Source: Liopterus haemorrhoidalis
Lineage: Eukaryota; Arthropoda; Insecta; Coleoptera; Dytiscidae
Length of the DNA: 64,000 nt
NCBI GenBank assembly: GCA_963971575.1
Contig: OZ020618.1
Coordinates: 250,501 to 314,500, forward strand
Reading direction: 5' to 3'
Every line of letters starts with the position of its first letter. Within the stretch, counting starts at the first letter, position 1. A program made the translations under genes and the position numbers. The notes below the pieces were generated by a model that ran no database searches, was not told the DNA's origin, and saw only the letters and a program-made list of their open reading frames with translations. Below are positions 1 through 12,000 of this stretch, piece after piece.

Positions 1-213
1 TGTTAAGCCTTTACATTCATGGCTAATGCGCTGATTACCTACTCAAGATAATATCTACATATTATAAAGAGTGATTAGAACATTTTTATATAAAATTATT
101 ATTGGGTGCTAAAACTGCTTTAAGGGAGCATTTTGTTTGAACTGCCCACCACGGCTGTTGGCAGTAACGTCTGGCAGTGGCTGCAAGGATATTCCCCTAG
201 CGGCCGGCTGATC
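1..213. other. No recognised feature
   Basis: AT-rich flank of the first hAT element. I see no coding exon or repeat boundary here. Confidence 0.4.
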
Positions 214-221
214 TACTAGAG

Positions 222-517
222 CAGTGTTACTCAACAGGTGGTCCGCGGACCACCTGTTGTCTGCAGGATAATTTTAGTGGTCTGCGAAAGTTTTTCGCAG
301 TTTTTTTTGTTATTTTGTAGGCATATTTTTATGTAAATAATTTATATTTTGTTTATTTTCTGTAATCTTTCTGTGATTTTCTACAAATAAATGTATTTAG
401 TAGCACATTAAACATTTTTATTTTCTTGCAAAAAATGAACCAAAAATTATTAGTGGTCCGTGTTAGAAAATTATATATTTTACTGGTTCGCCGTGCGTTT
501 TTGGTTGAGAAACACTG
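222..517. mobile_element. hAT-type MITE with perfect 8-bp target duplication
   Basis: The element starts CAGTGTTACTCAAC and ends GTTGAGAAACACTG, an imperfect terminal inverted repeat. It is flanked on both sides by the identical octamer TACTAGAG (214-221 and 518-525). An 8-bp duplication with CAG-type ends is the hallmark of the hAT superfamily. At 296 bp with no open frame it must be non-autonomous. A near-palindrome (GGTGGTCCGCGGACCACC) follows the left end. Confidence 0.85.
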
Positions 518-525
518 TACTAGAG

Positions 526-925
526 GGCATCTAGTTAGTTGGCTGTTTTGGGAGGATAAATACCATTGACGTCATATAAATAGACTCAGCATGCTCTATA
601 GAGGAAAAATTTTAAGATCGTAGCGCCACGCGGATTTTTTTTAAACCATTCTAAATCAGATACCACTTGACATTTACTAGTAAATAATAGCGAAAAGTGT
701 ATCAAAAAACGACAAAAAATAAATAATTATTTGGGATTTTCTGATTTTGTGAAGTGACATTACTTGTAAACATCTAAAATACTACATTTTGTGATCTGGT
801 TTTAAGTTATGGCGGTATTCCATTGTCGATTATTTTAACTATATTGGGGGAAATAATAATTCCCGTGTTGTTTACCAAGGGGTAGAAATCTACAATGCTG
901 GGCATATAATATTGTGTGGAGTCAT
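526..925. other. No recognised feature
   Basis: AT-rich sequence between two repeats. No exon-like open frame or inverted-repeat boundary was found. Confidence 0.4.
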
Positions 926-1673
926 TTGCCCCGAGGAGTATAACAAGTTGCCTAATATACATTTATTTTATTCAGCTATTGCTAAGAAAACCGCCGGCGC
1001 CATATTGTGTTTAAGATTGTTTTTTTGTGTTTCTATTTTACTATTTTACCTTTTTATCATCTTTCAACTTTTAATAATATTGCCTTAAATTGCATTTTAA
1101 GAGTTGCGAACTGTATTTCAACTACGTAGTATTTTAAATACTAAAAAGTAATTTTTAATTAAAATGTTACATATAGTTTTTTCTTAAAATAAAAGTATTT
1201 GTATTCAGTACTTCAAATACATCATAAAAGTATTTTACCCAGCATTGATTATAGATATACATCTTTATAATTTGTCAGATAAATTTTAATTTATCATGGA
1301 ATAAATGATGTAATATCTGCCCCTTTTAAATTTAGAAAGTGTCTGAAGCATTGCTATACAATATGAACGAGAAAAAAGATGTCTAGATAGACATGGAATT
1401 CATTTATTTTTATATTAACAGAATTGTCCACTTAACATTTTAAATTCAGGGCCTACTAAACTTTTTTTCGACCATATTGTATTTTAAATGTATGTAATTT
1501 AGAAACCTACTAATTATCTTAAATATATACTAATAAATTCAGGTTAATTTAATATTTTTTATAAAAATTATTTTATTAAAATTTGCAGTTTACAGTTAAA
1601 AAAATATGTTTTTACTTTTTATTCTTATTGGCTAAACATTGATGTATGCAAACTGTACAACTCCTCGGGGCAA
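926..1673 (+). mobile_element. TIR element, copy A of an inverted pair
   Basis: Bounded by TTGCCCCGAGGAGT and its reverse complement ACTCCTCGGGGCAA. A second copy lies inverted at 9037-9772 with nearly identical interior. Homology continues past the right end to about 1740 (ATCTTTAGGCGGGGAAACGG on the other strand), so the mobile unit is probably larger. That outer end carries TTGTTATGAAGCCAA, which in copy B is itself a terminal repeat. No transposase is visible. Confidence 0.7.
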
Positions 1674-1740
1674 CCCCCGTTTCCCCGCCTAAAGATGTGT
1701 TGGCTTCATAACAACTCGCCCTCGTTCAGTCTCTATGTTA

Positions 1741-2384
1741 TATTACCTCATTGTTTGAAATAAAATAATAGTGCAATGGGAAGTGGGTATGCGGCGTACG
1801 ATGCGCATACCCAGTCCGCACGCCACTGTAATAAAATCACCGAAATAGCTGTTATTTCCTTCGCATACTATCATATGTTAATGGTGTATGATATAAAGAA
1901 TGTTATCGATTAATATTTGGGATTTTGTTCTTATCTGAAATGATTTAGCAATAATTTCTTTTGTATACACATGTTTTTAAATCAAGTGTACAATGGGAGA
2001 AGCACTTAACGTTTGTTATCCGGTTTAATAGTCTCTCAAACAAGTTATAAAATAATCTCACCCATAAAAATATTGTTTATTTTTTAAAAATATATGTTTT
2101 ATGTAATAATTAAATGTTACTTAATTTGTTACAAAATATATTTGCAATAATTCAATGACACCTACGCTGAATGTTGCAATGGACCTGACAGCGTTTCGAA
2201 TTCGGGTTAACAAGGTTTTTACTTAAGGCCAGGGTAAGCACCACACTTCTCACAAGTTTATCATACAAATTTAACAATCGAAAATCAAATTACTAACAAT
2301 CTATAGGTATATCAATTTTTGTAGCGATTTTTTTCTATCTAATAGGATATTTTTATTATTTTTGTTAATTTATTGCTCCATAAA
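1741..2384. other. Non-coding stretch with one short GC-rich hairpin
   Basis: A hairpin at 1785-1812 (GGGTATGCG paired with GCATACCC around a 10-nt loop) stands out from the AT-rich background. Nothing else is recognisable. Confidence 0.35.
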
Positions 2385-3125
2385 TATTTAAAATAAGTTA
2401 CAACTGGGTTACCAAGTGCTTTGTTTTTTTTTTTTTAAATATAAAAAAGGTGAATAAGATATTGAAATAAACAAGGCAGATAATACACTTATGTTATTTA
2501 TACGACATAAATTCAGTTTAATGGGAAATTTGAAAAAGTTAAAAAAATATTAATTTTTAAAAATTATGTACTATATATAAAAAGAGAAATTTGGCTAAAA
2601 GAGTTTAAATAAAGCAATAAAACAAACAATATATCTTCCGAGCTAAAGTTTCTTATTTAAATATTTATTGTAAATAAAAATTAAAAATATATGTATGTAT
2701 GAAGGTGTAAAAATTATATCAATAACTTTTTCTTTGGGCACTATCAACTAAGTCTTTTGGCCTCACATTAGTCCTCTATCTTGATCTGTTAATTGTCAAG
2801 TGCCAAAAAATATTTATATGTCAGATAACTTAAAAAATATATAACTGCGTAAAAACAAATTACATGGAGAATTTTCTCCATAAAATCTACGCCAAGAATA
2901 TAAATAAAAGTCTAAATATATAAATAATAACAAAATATACGAAAAATATAAAATAATATAAATAATATATATTTCCAATGTACGACACTGAACATCTGTC
3001 AACTTGGACTAAAAACAATATTTTAACATTGTAATAGGGATGACGTTCTAAACCAATCCGAAGCAATGACAAACAGCTCCTAACTTCTTACTCACATTTT
3101 TCTAAGGTGACATAGAGCATAGTTC
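2385..3125. repeat. Dispersed repeat, copy lacking the MITE
   Basis: The whole stretch matches the reverse complement of about 38735-39890. That copy carries a 410-bp MITE at 38888-39297 which is absent here, so this is the empty-site allele of the family. Shared landmarks include the start TAAGTTACAACTGGGTTA and the end CTAAGGTGACATAGAGC. Short AT-rich open frames inside are chance. Confidence 0.75.
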
Positions 3126-3140
3126 TGCTTATTAAATAAG

Positions 3141-3533
3141 TACAGTCTGTTCCAAACGGTTAAGCGGAACTAAATGGGAATTTAGTTCTTTTAGGTTGCT
3201 TGGGTTATTTCATTTTTCACGTTGGGATGTCAAAATTTAAAATTCCAACAATGAAACCATGGAAACGAATGACATATGTCAAAATTAAATATTTTTTTTA
3301 TATATTTTAATGACAAAAAAATAAATAAATGGGAAATTTGTATTAAGAATGACACAAAAAATCAAAATATAAAGAAAATGACATTTTAAAATGATATTAA
3401 CCTTAACCAAAAAATGTTTATTGTAAGTATGATTTACAAAGCTTAAACAAAACGACCGAAAGGCACGATTTAAACGATGAAAGTAACTAGATTGCAAAAT
3501 CTAGTTCCGCTTAAGCGTTTGGAACAGACTGTA
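3141..3533 (+). mobile_element. MITE family M1, copy 1
   Basis: Starts TACAGTCTGTTCCAAACGG and ends CCGTTTGGAACAGACTGTA-like (here GCGTTTGG), an imperfect inverted repeat of about 30 bp that includes a flanking TA. The interior is shared with seven other copies in this window. This copy lacks about 16 bp (GTCACGAGAAGGGACC) near the left end. A 70-residue frame on the minus strand recurs in most copies, is not protein-like and is a by-product of copy similarity. Confidence 0.9.
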
Positions 3534-4285
3534 TATGATTTTTTTCGTTCCTTGGGGGGAAGGGGGGTGGGGTAGACCCCAGTTGTACGCGACTGAGTAG
3601 TTGAATTATTGCAGGATTGCACTGTATTACATGAAATAAATATTAATCAGGCAGTGAAACAATGTAATCAATGAAATGAATCGATAGATTTCTCGTGTGA
3701 AGGTCTCTGTTACTAAGAATCGTTCTGCGGGGCAAAGAACACGCGTGCCGTACGCTTGCCCCGTATTTACGAAATAATCACCATGATCTTATCAACAATT
3801 ATTTATCAACATTGGATTTCCCCACCGCCATCGCTACTGTCACCGCCACCGCTAAAGCTACAGCCACTCAAATAACCACCAAGAGGATCTGCTCGTACTG
3901 ATGACCTTATTAATTGCGAATTATGCTCGTCCTTGCGCCAGAGTTCAAAGGCAACCAAATGAAGGTCCACAAATATGAAAAATAAATCAAATCGAGGCCT
4001 GTTCATGTAAGAAATATTACTTAGACTTCCTTGAATTGCCTATTTAATATCACTTTTATATCAATTATTACATCAGTTCACAGAATAAATAATAATAAAT
4101 AATATTCAGCGCCTACGTGACGCAGAAGAGCAGATTGCTGCTATTATCCATGTACTAGTTTTCATTATTAAATATTAGATGCAGATTCTACAAGAGCACT
4201 CTGAAAAACAAAACTAAAGTTTATTTCAAATGTTCAACCGGAACTAAATAAAAATTGATGTGAAGTGTGAATTTTCACACATTTC
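3534..4285. other. Non-coding stretch downstream of the transporter gene
   Basis: Contains a G-rich run near 3555. A 66-codon minus-strand frame at 3806-4006 has a Gly/Ser-rich end that comes from a GCC/ACC trinucleotide-rich patch. I do not recognise that product and do not call it a gene. Confidence 0.35.
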
Positions 4286-5280
4286 AGGGTTTTGCAGGTA
4301 TTTAGTAAGTGAATGATGATTATTTTGGATGCCAAAACAAATTTTATATTAAAATATTTTTTTTGTTAATTTTAATTCGAACGCCTAATACCATTATTTA
4401 GGTTTCTAAATATGTGCAGTATTTTTTTTTTATATGCGCCTATGGCTTCCATTGGTTGTTATAAGTTCCGCCCCTCTGATTTCGTGTACATTGAAACAGA
4501 ATTAAATTATAATTTAAACAATTTCCACTGGTTATTAAATTTACGTTTTTAAAAATTAAATGTAACATTTGCCAAAATATAACTAGAATTATGAAAAAAT
4601 AATTTAAACAATATAAAAATTAAAAAAAACAAAAACAAAAAATAATATTGTCTCTTCTCACAGGGTTCGATCCCTTTCGGATCGAGTTACTTGGGTGAAA
4701 AACAAGCGTCAAAAACCACTACACCAGCATACACGTTCCAGTGTAGCGTGTTACAAAGCTATAACTTGTGTACATTATTAGCCAAAAATCACAAAAAATG
4801 CGTTTTTTTCCAAAAACATAATCTGATCAAATATTCCTGTCGTACTATTACGGTTCACACCAATGTACATTACTAAGAATTTTTTCAGATTTTTAGTTTA
4901 AACCATCTGGGCTAAAAGGTGTGGGACAAAAAATTTTTTGCACAATTTTGGCAAAAATCGCTTCAAAATAATTTATTTTGCAAAAATAAAAATTTGATCG
5001 TTAATCCACGTACCAAGGGCTTTCATTTGATACCCTACTCAGAATTATAAAAAAATATTTTGTTTTTCGATGAGCACATATTTGTTTATATTTTTAGGGG
5101 GATATGTTTTTTAGATGTTTTAGTATTTTTCCTATGTGCGGGTCAAAGAGTTGTATAAGCATGTCAAATTTCAACTCTCTAGGTTTAGCCGTTTGGCTAC
5201 AATTTTTACCGAACAGACAGACAGACAGACAGACAGCAAAAGACGGTATAAGGGTTTTTTAGTCATACCTACAAAACCCT
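4286..5280 (+). mobile_element. TIR repeat family R1, copy 1
   Basis: Bounded by AGGGTTTTGCAGGTAT and ATACCTACAAAACCCT. The interior is shared, in inverted orientation, with 6426-7453 and 41147-42127. It includes a tRNA-B-box-like word (GGTTCGATCCC near 4673) and a GACA microsatellite at 5215-5237. An open frame of about 61 codons (4691-4876) recurs in the 6426-7453 copy but matches no family I know. Confidence 0.7.
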
Positions 5281-5286
5281 AAAAAT

Positions 5287-5717
5287 TAGCTGTGGCCACC
5301 ACAGGACCGATCGCCATCACAAAGTACTTGTATCAAAGCTGAACAATAAAAAAATAGTCAAAACGTTATGTAGGGACCTCAATTCGTGAGGATCCATCGA
5401 AATCTTGATATGTCAAAATCGGTATGATCACAATACCTCCCTTATATACGTTGGCGGTCGGTAAAAATTGAAAAGAAAATTGGAAAGAATGAAAATTTGA
5501 AAGAATATTGGACAGACAATTTTTTTGCAGGACACAATAATTTATAAAAGGCCTGCCCTAATATGTAAGTACGTATCCATGATTACGGTAAATAATAAAT
5601 ACTATCATGAAACTATCAACACAATAAACACGTTATTATCTTTTTCAATATTAATTTTTTAGAAAGTATTTTAAGTACTTTGTGATGACAGTAGATTCTG
5701 TGGTGGCCACAGCTGTT
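5287..5717. mobile_element. Fold-back/TIR element family E, copy 1
   Basis: The ends AGCTGTGGCCACCACAG and CTGTGGTGGCCACAGCT form a TIR of about 42 bp extending to the CATCACAAAGTACTT core. Related ends occur at 9959, 10763, 15710, 45340, 47875 and 48020. No coding capacity. Confidence 0.7.
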
Positions 5718-5901
5718 TTCTTGCTGTTAACAATCGTTCTTTACTTCCCGTCTAACAAGTCTATTCCCAATGATTTACCTTTCACAAACCACCACACACG
5801 TAGATTTCGTAGGAATGCGTAAAATTCTTCTATGCTTGCATCGCATTATAATAAACTGCCGAAAACGACTCTACGACTAGGTCTATCTTGTTACTCACTT
5901 G
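5718..5901 (-). other. Probable start of the transporter 3' UTR
   Basis: Immediately downstream of the TAA (5902-5904 on the minus strand). No confident AATAAA signal was seen before the element at 5287-5717, so the true 3' end is unknown. Confidence 0.4.
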
Positions 5902-6090
5902 TTATCTAACGTTCTCGAGGAGAGGAATGGATTCCGTGGAGGGTTCTGTATCGGATCTTCTGTAGTCTGTGAGGGTGTGGAGAGAGGAACCATCAGACTG
6001 GAGTTTGACCGGCTGGTACCTCGAACACATCTTCGCGAACACCATCATGTCGACTGCAATTAGAGCCGCGAACAGGAAGAATTCATTCGC
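5902..6090 (-). CDS. Transporter exon 12 (last; TM12 and C-tail)
   Basis: Acceptor CATTTCGCAG, then 63 codons including the TAA. Encodes ANEFFLFAALIAVDMMVFAK (last TM helix) and a hydrophilic tail ending PLLENVR. Phase 0 entry matches exon 11. Confidence 0.92.
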   Translation of the reverse strand, partial: ANEFFLFAALIAVDMMVFAKMCSRYQPVKLQSDGSSLHTLTDYRRSDTEPSTESIPLLENVR

Positions 6091-9000
6091 CTGCGAAATG
6101 CGGAAGAAATTCTAAGATCATGGCAACAGCGTTATAGAACGTCATTGATTTAGATATTTGTATAATATTATATGCATTCTGTGAAAAATGTCCCAGTGAC
6201 CTTCCAAATATTTAATTTCATCGATTAATGACGTTTAATTTGAATATATTTGTATTTATAGTTTGTTAATCTATGCTAATTTTTTTCTGATATGCATTTA
6301 TTGGAAAATCCCTGTATTTTTCCCCCACAACATCTACAAATACACTGCTCCAACAGTAAAAAAAAAGTGGCGGTTTTTGTAACCCCCTAAAAAATTTATG
6401 TAAAGTGTGAATTTTCACACATTTGAGGGTTTCGCAGGTATTTAGTAAGTGAATGATGATTATTTGGGATGCCAAAACAAATTTTATGTTAAAATATTTT
6501 TTTGTTAATTTTAATACGAGTGCCTAATACCATTATTTAGGTTTCTAAATATGTGCAGTATTTTTTTTTGGCATGCTTATACAACTCTTTGACTCGCACA
6601 TAGGAAAAATACTAAAACATCTAAAAATCATATCACCCTAAAAATATTAACAAATATCTGCTCATCGAAAAAAAAAAAGTTTTTTTAAATTCTGAGTAGG
6701 GTATCAAATGAAAACGTGGATTAACGATTTTTTGCAAAATAAATTATTTTGAAGCGATTTTTGCCAAAATTGTGCAAAAAATTTTTTGTCCCACACCCTG
6801 TAGCCCAGATGGTTTAAACTAAAAATCTGAAAAAATTCTAAGTAATGTACATTGGTGTGAACCGGAATAGTACAACAGGAATTTTTGATCAGATTATGTT
6901 TTTGGAAAAAAACGCATTTTTTGTGATTTTTGGCTAATAATGTACACAAGTTATAGCTTTGTAACATGCTACACTGGAACGTGTATGCTGGTGTAGTGGT
7001 TTTTGACGCTGGTTTTTCACCCAAGTAACTCGATCCGAAAGGGATCGAACCCTGCGACAAGAGACAATATTATTATTTTTTTTAAAAATTTTTATATTGT
7101 TTAAATTATTTTTTCAAAATTCTAGTTATATTTTGGCAAATGTTGCATTTAATTTTTAAAAGCGTAAATTTAATAACCAGTGGAAATTGTTTAAATTATA
7201 ATTTAATTCTGTTTCAATGTACACGAAATCAGAGGGGCGGAACTTATAACAACCAATGGAAGCCATAGGCGCAATTTTTTAAATTCTTAATGAACCTTGC
7301 AATATATAAAAAAAAAATACTGCACATATTTAGAAACCTAAATAATTGTATTAGGCGTTCGAATTAAAATTAACAAAAAAAATATTTTAATATAAAATTT
7401 GTTTTCGCATCCAAAATAATCATCATTCACTTACTAAATATCTGCAAAACCCTGAAATGTGTGATAATACACACTTCACATCAATTTTTTTAAAAACGTG
7501 TGTTTAATTTTAGTCGAATATATTGATACCTGACTTGTGAATAACTTGGCTTGTGTGATGAGGATAACTAAGAAGTTCCCAAGAGCAACGGACAGATACC
7601 AGGCCGCTATGGTTATCGTCTTCATGGACTTCGGGGCCTGCAGCAGACATTTATCAAACGATTACTGAGGTTAGGGGGTCGTCCGGGACCGAACTTGCTA
7701 ACTGTGACTGTGACTGTGACATATCCAGCACGCACGAAATGATGATAAATTACATGCGATGCGACCGTACATCCTTTGACAATAATCATCATTTATGTGA
7801 TGTGACACCCTAATGCCCTAATGAAATGTTACCTGTGTGAAGGAGAACTCCAGACCAGAAATGGCGAACATGATCTCACCGACTGATATCAAAAAATACT
7901 GCGGGATCAACCAAATCATGTGAATTGTATTCGGTTTTGTCATCGTGTACAATTTCTCAAACTAAAAAAATTATTAAATTAATTTTTTTTGATGCACCTG
8001 TGAGTTTTTTACGCGTCAGGGTTTCGTAGGTATTTAGTAATTGAGTATTTTTAAATGTAACCGCGTAATTTTTTCTTTTTTTTGAGAATTAAATATTTTA
8101 TTTTTAAAAGACCGTATCTCAAAAAATACATGAGATAGGGACCTGCGGTTGGATTTTTTGAAATCTTCGTATATTGTTTAGTATAGAAAAAAATTGGGGC
8201 CTTAATAACCCAATTTTTACAATAAATATGAATTGTCTAACAAAATCTTTGAAAATGGTCAAAAATGTTTTACTTCAAAATGTATATACTTATGTATTTT
8301 GAGTCGTAGATCTCAAAAATAATCTCCATTACAAGCTACGGTTTTCCGTTTTTGAATAAATTCTAAAAAACCCAAAAAAATACAATAAACGACCATATTT
8401 CAAAAAATACATTCTGCTTTGTTTTGAATGAATAGCATTTACTTCGTGTTTTTTAAAATTTCTATCCCTAAACAAAGTTATTCGAGGATGTATACCCTCT
8501 GGTTATAGGATTTATTTACATAATACCTACGAAGCCTAAAATCATACTCACATCAATGGCTCCCCTGAATTCTCTCATAACAAGAGTATACACCCCCCCA
8601 AGTTCCAATTTGACACTACCATTCGCTTTTATAAAATCGAAAGTACTGGCCACTTTGTAAATATATCTGTAGAAAATGTTTTCATTGATAATAATATATT
8701 TATTGACTAAGTTACAGATATTAGTTAATCATTTTAATTTTGGATCTCCTACCTTCCAGGGGCGAGATCTATGTAGGGGGATAAACTAAACAGATCCTGA
8801 GGATCATCCGAGACGAAGAATACGTCCACCAGATCTCCAGATAACGCTCTCAAACTAACAGTCACATTTAATATATCGTTTGCCCCGTGCATATATGCAA
8901 TCCTGCAATAAATTTTTGTTAAGTTGGTGGCTGCATCATACTGACTTAGTTAAAACCAATGAGGTAATATAACATAGAGACTGAACGAGGACGAGTTGTT

Positions 9001-12000
9001 ATGAAGCCAACACATCTTTAGGCGGGGAAACGGGGGTTGCCCCGAGGAGTTGTAGAGTTTGCATACATCAATGTTTTGCCGATAAGAAATGAAAGTAAAA
9101 ACATATTTTTTTAATACTGTAAACTGCAAATTTTAACAAAATAAATTTTATAAATAATATTAAATTAACCTGAATTTATTAGGATATATTTAAGATAATT
9201 AGTAGGTTTCTAAATTACATACATTTAAAATACAATATGATCGAAAAAAAGTTTAGTAGGGCTTGAATTTAAAAGTGGACAATTCTGTTAATATAAAAAT
9301 AAATTAATTCCATGTCTATCTAGACACCTTTTTTTCTTGATCATATTGTATAGCAATGCTTCAGACACTTTCTAAATTTAAAATGGGCAGATATTATATC
9401 ATTTATTCCATGATAAATTAAAATTTATCTGACAAATTATAAAGATTTATATAATCAATGCTGGATAAAATACTTTTCTGATGTATTCGAAGTACTGAAT
9501 ACAAATATTTTTTTAAGGAAAAACTATATGTAACATTTTAATTAAACATTACTTTTTAGTATTTAAAATACTACGTAGTTGAAATACAGTTCGCAACTCT
9601 TAAAATGCAATTTACGGCAATATTATTAAAAGTTGAAAGATGATGAAAAGGTAAAATAGAAAAAATAACACAACAAAACAATCATAAACACAATACGGCA
9701 CCGGCGTTTCTCTTAGCAATAGCTAAATAAAATAAATGTAAATTAGGCAACTTGTTATACTCCTCGGGACAAATCTCCGCAGGATCTTGGCTTCATAACA
9801 AACAATGATATAGATTATGTTTTTACCTTAATCTTGGTTTTCCACTGAGAGATTTTGAGTATTCTACAGGTTCTGTAATATATACAAATAGTTCTGCAAG
9901 ATCTGTAAGTCCTATAAGCATCGTATCCACCTGAAGAACAAGTTATATTACAACTTGTGTCCACGGGACCACCACAGGACCGACGTCATCACAAGGTACT
10001 TGTATAAAATACATTCTAGCAGCAGAGTACAAATAACTTGGCCCAATATTTTCTAACAGAGATATTATTTAACATCACCATGGAAACTTTACATATAAGT
10101 ATGAAAAAATAGATACTAAGAAAATTTTTTAAAAAATGTTGGTATAAATGCAACAACTACAGTCTGTTTCGAACGGTTAAGCGGAACTAAATGGGAATTT
10201 AGTTCTTTTAGGTTGTCACGAGAAGGGACCTTGCTTGGGTTATTTCATTTTTCACGTTAGGATGTCAACATTTAAAATTCCAACAATGAAACCATGGAAA
10301 CGAATGACATATGTCAAAATTAAATATTTTTTTACGTATTTTAATGACAAAAAAATAAATAAATGGGAAATTTGTATTAAGAATGACACAAAAAATCAAA
10401 ATATAAAGAAAATGACATTTTAAAATGATATTAACCTTAACCAAAAAATGTTTATTGTAAGTATGATTTACAAAGCTTAAACAAAACGGCCGAAAGGCAC
10501 GATTTAAACGATGAAAGTAACTAGATTGCAAAATCTAGTTCCGCTTAACCGTTTGGAACAGACTGTAACAACTTTTATTTGATACAATTTGATAAAACGA
10601 AAAAAAAAATTAAAAACTTTTCGAAAGTATCTATTTTTTGATACTTATATGTAACGTTTCCATGGTCATGATAAATAATATCTCTGTTATAAAATATTAG
10701 GCCAAGTTATTTCTACTCTATCTCTACTTTGTGATGGCGGTCGGTCCTGTGGTGACCACATCTGATTTTTGGACTTTGATTTAGCGATATTGTGTCTTTG
10801 ATGTGTAAAAAAGGCCTTACTTGTTTTTCTTGTACAGACATTTTCGAAGAATAAATATTTCTTTTTAAAACACGATTCCCACATTTATCTGGAGCGGCTA
10901 CTGTATAATAATATTCAGAGTAATTTCTAGCAGTTATGTTCCTAAAAAGAGACAATTAACAATTGTGCTGGATCATCGTACAATTTTACCTAAAAGTAAA
11001 GATTTCTTCCGAAGTCAAAACCTTGCTTCCTCCAAGTCCCGAGACTGTGACTGGGCATGGAAGAGCATTAATAACATTAACTGCTGCCCTGTGCCTTCCA
11101 GGGAGTTGTGGGTAGGTCTTCTGCAGCTGAAGCTCTAAGAGGCCACTCGCGAGGAAAGCGAGTCCAGCAGCTATTCCCCCCCAGGTCATACGAGCCAGGG
11201 GAGTCCTCAGAGGTGAACAGTTTGGATATACAAACCGCTCGAAAACAGGAATCAACAGAAGGACAATAGCAGGATTAACCACTTGCATTTGATCAGGCAG
11301 GACCTGCATACCAGTGTAAGGAATTGTACCATTTGTTCTGGAAGCTTGGAAAGTCCATCGGGAACCCTAATATTACAAAATTAATATAATTTGCTGCAAC
11401 AATCTCAAGGAAATATCAGGTGATTGCAAAAGTTTGTGCCCGTGTAATAATGACTGTATCCGTGATTTGGTGAATATTAATCCACGGATTTCGACTGAAG
11501 AGATTGCTGAGAAGTTAAATGTTGACAAATCGACAGCATTTCGCCATTTAAAAAAACTTGGCTATACTTCGAAACTCGATATATGGGTTCCGCACATTTT
11601 GACAGAACGGAACAAACTGAAACGTGTTTCTACTGCCTTTTCTATCCTTGCCCGTCAACAAAATGAACCTTTCTTGGATCGAGTAATAACTGGAGATGAA
11701 AAATGGATTATGTATCACAACATAAAAAGAAAGAAGCTGAAAGCATGGGAGTGAGCGAATAGAATCTTTGTCAAATTGCATCCAATGAAAGTGTTGTTAT
11801 GTGTCTGGTGGGATTGCAGAGGAATACTTTATTTCGATCTTCTTCCACGTGGCAAAACAATAACTGCGGAGAAGTACTGTGAGCAATTCAACCAACTCAA
11901 TGTGGAAATCCAAGCAAAACGTCCAAGTTTGGTAAATCGAAAAGGCATCATCTTTCACCACAACGCTAGACCACATGTCACTCAACAGACACTGCAAAAA

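Noticed and set aside
3806..4006. 66-codon minus-strand frame with Gly/Ser-rich end
   Set aside because: No splice context, no homology I recognise; the Gly/Ser part comes from a trinucleotide-rich patch.
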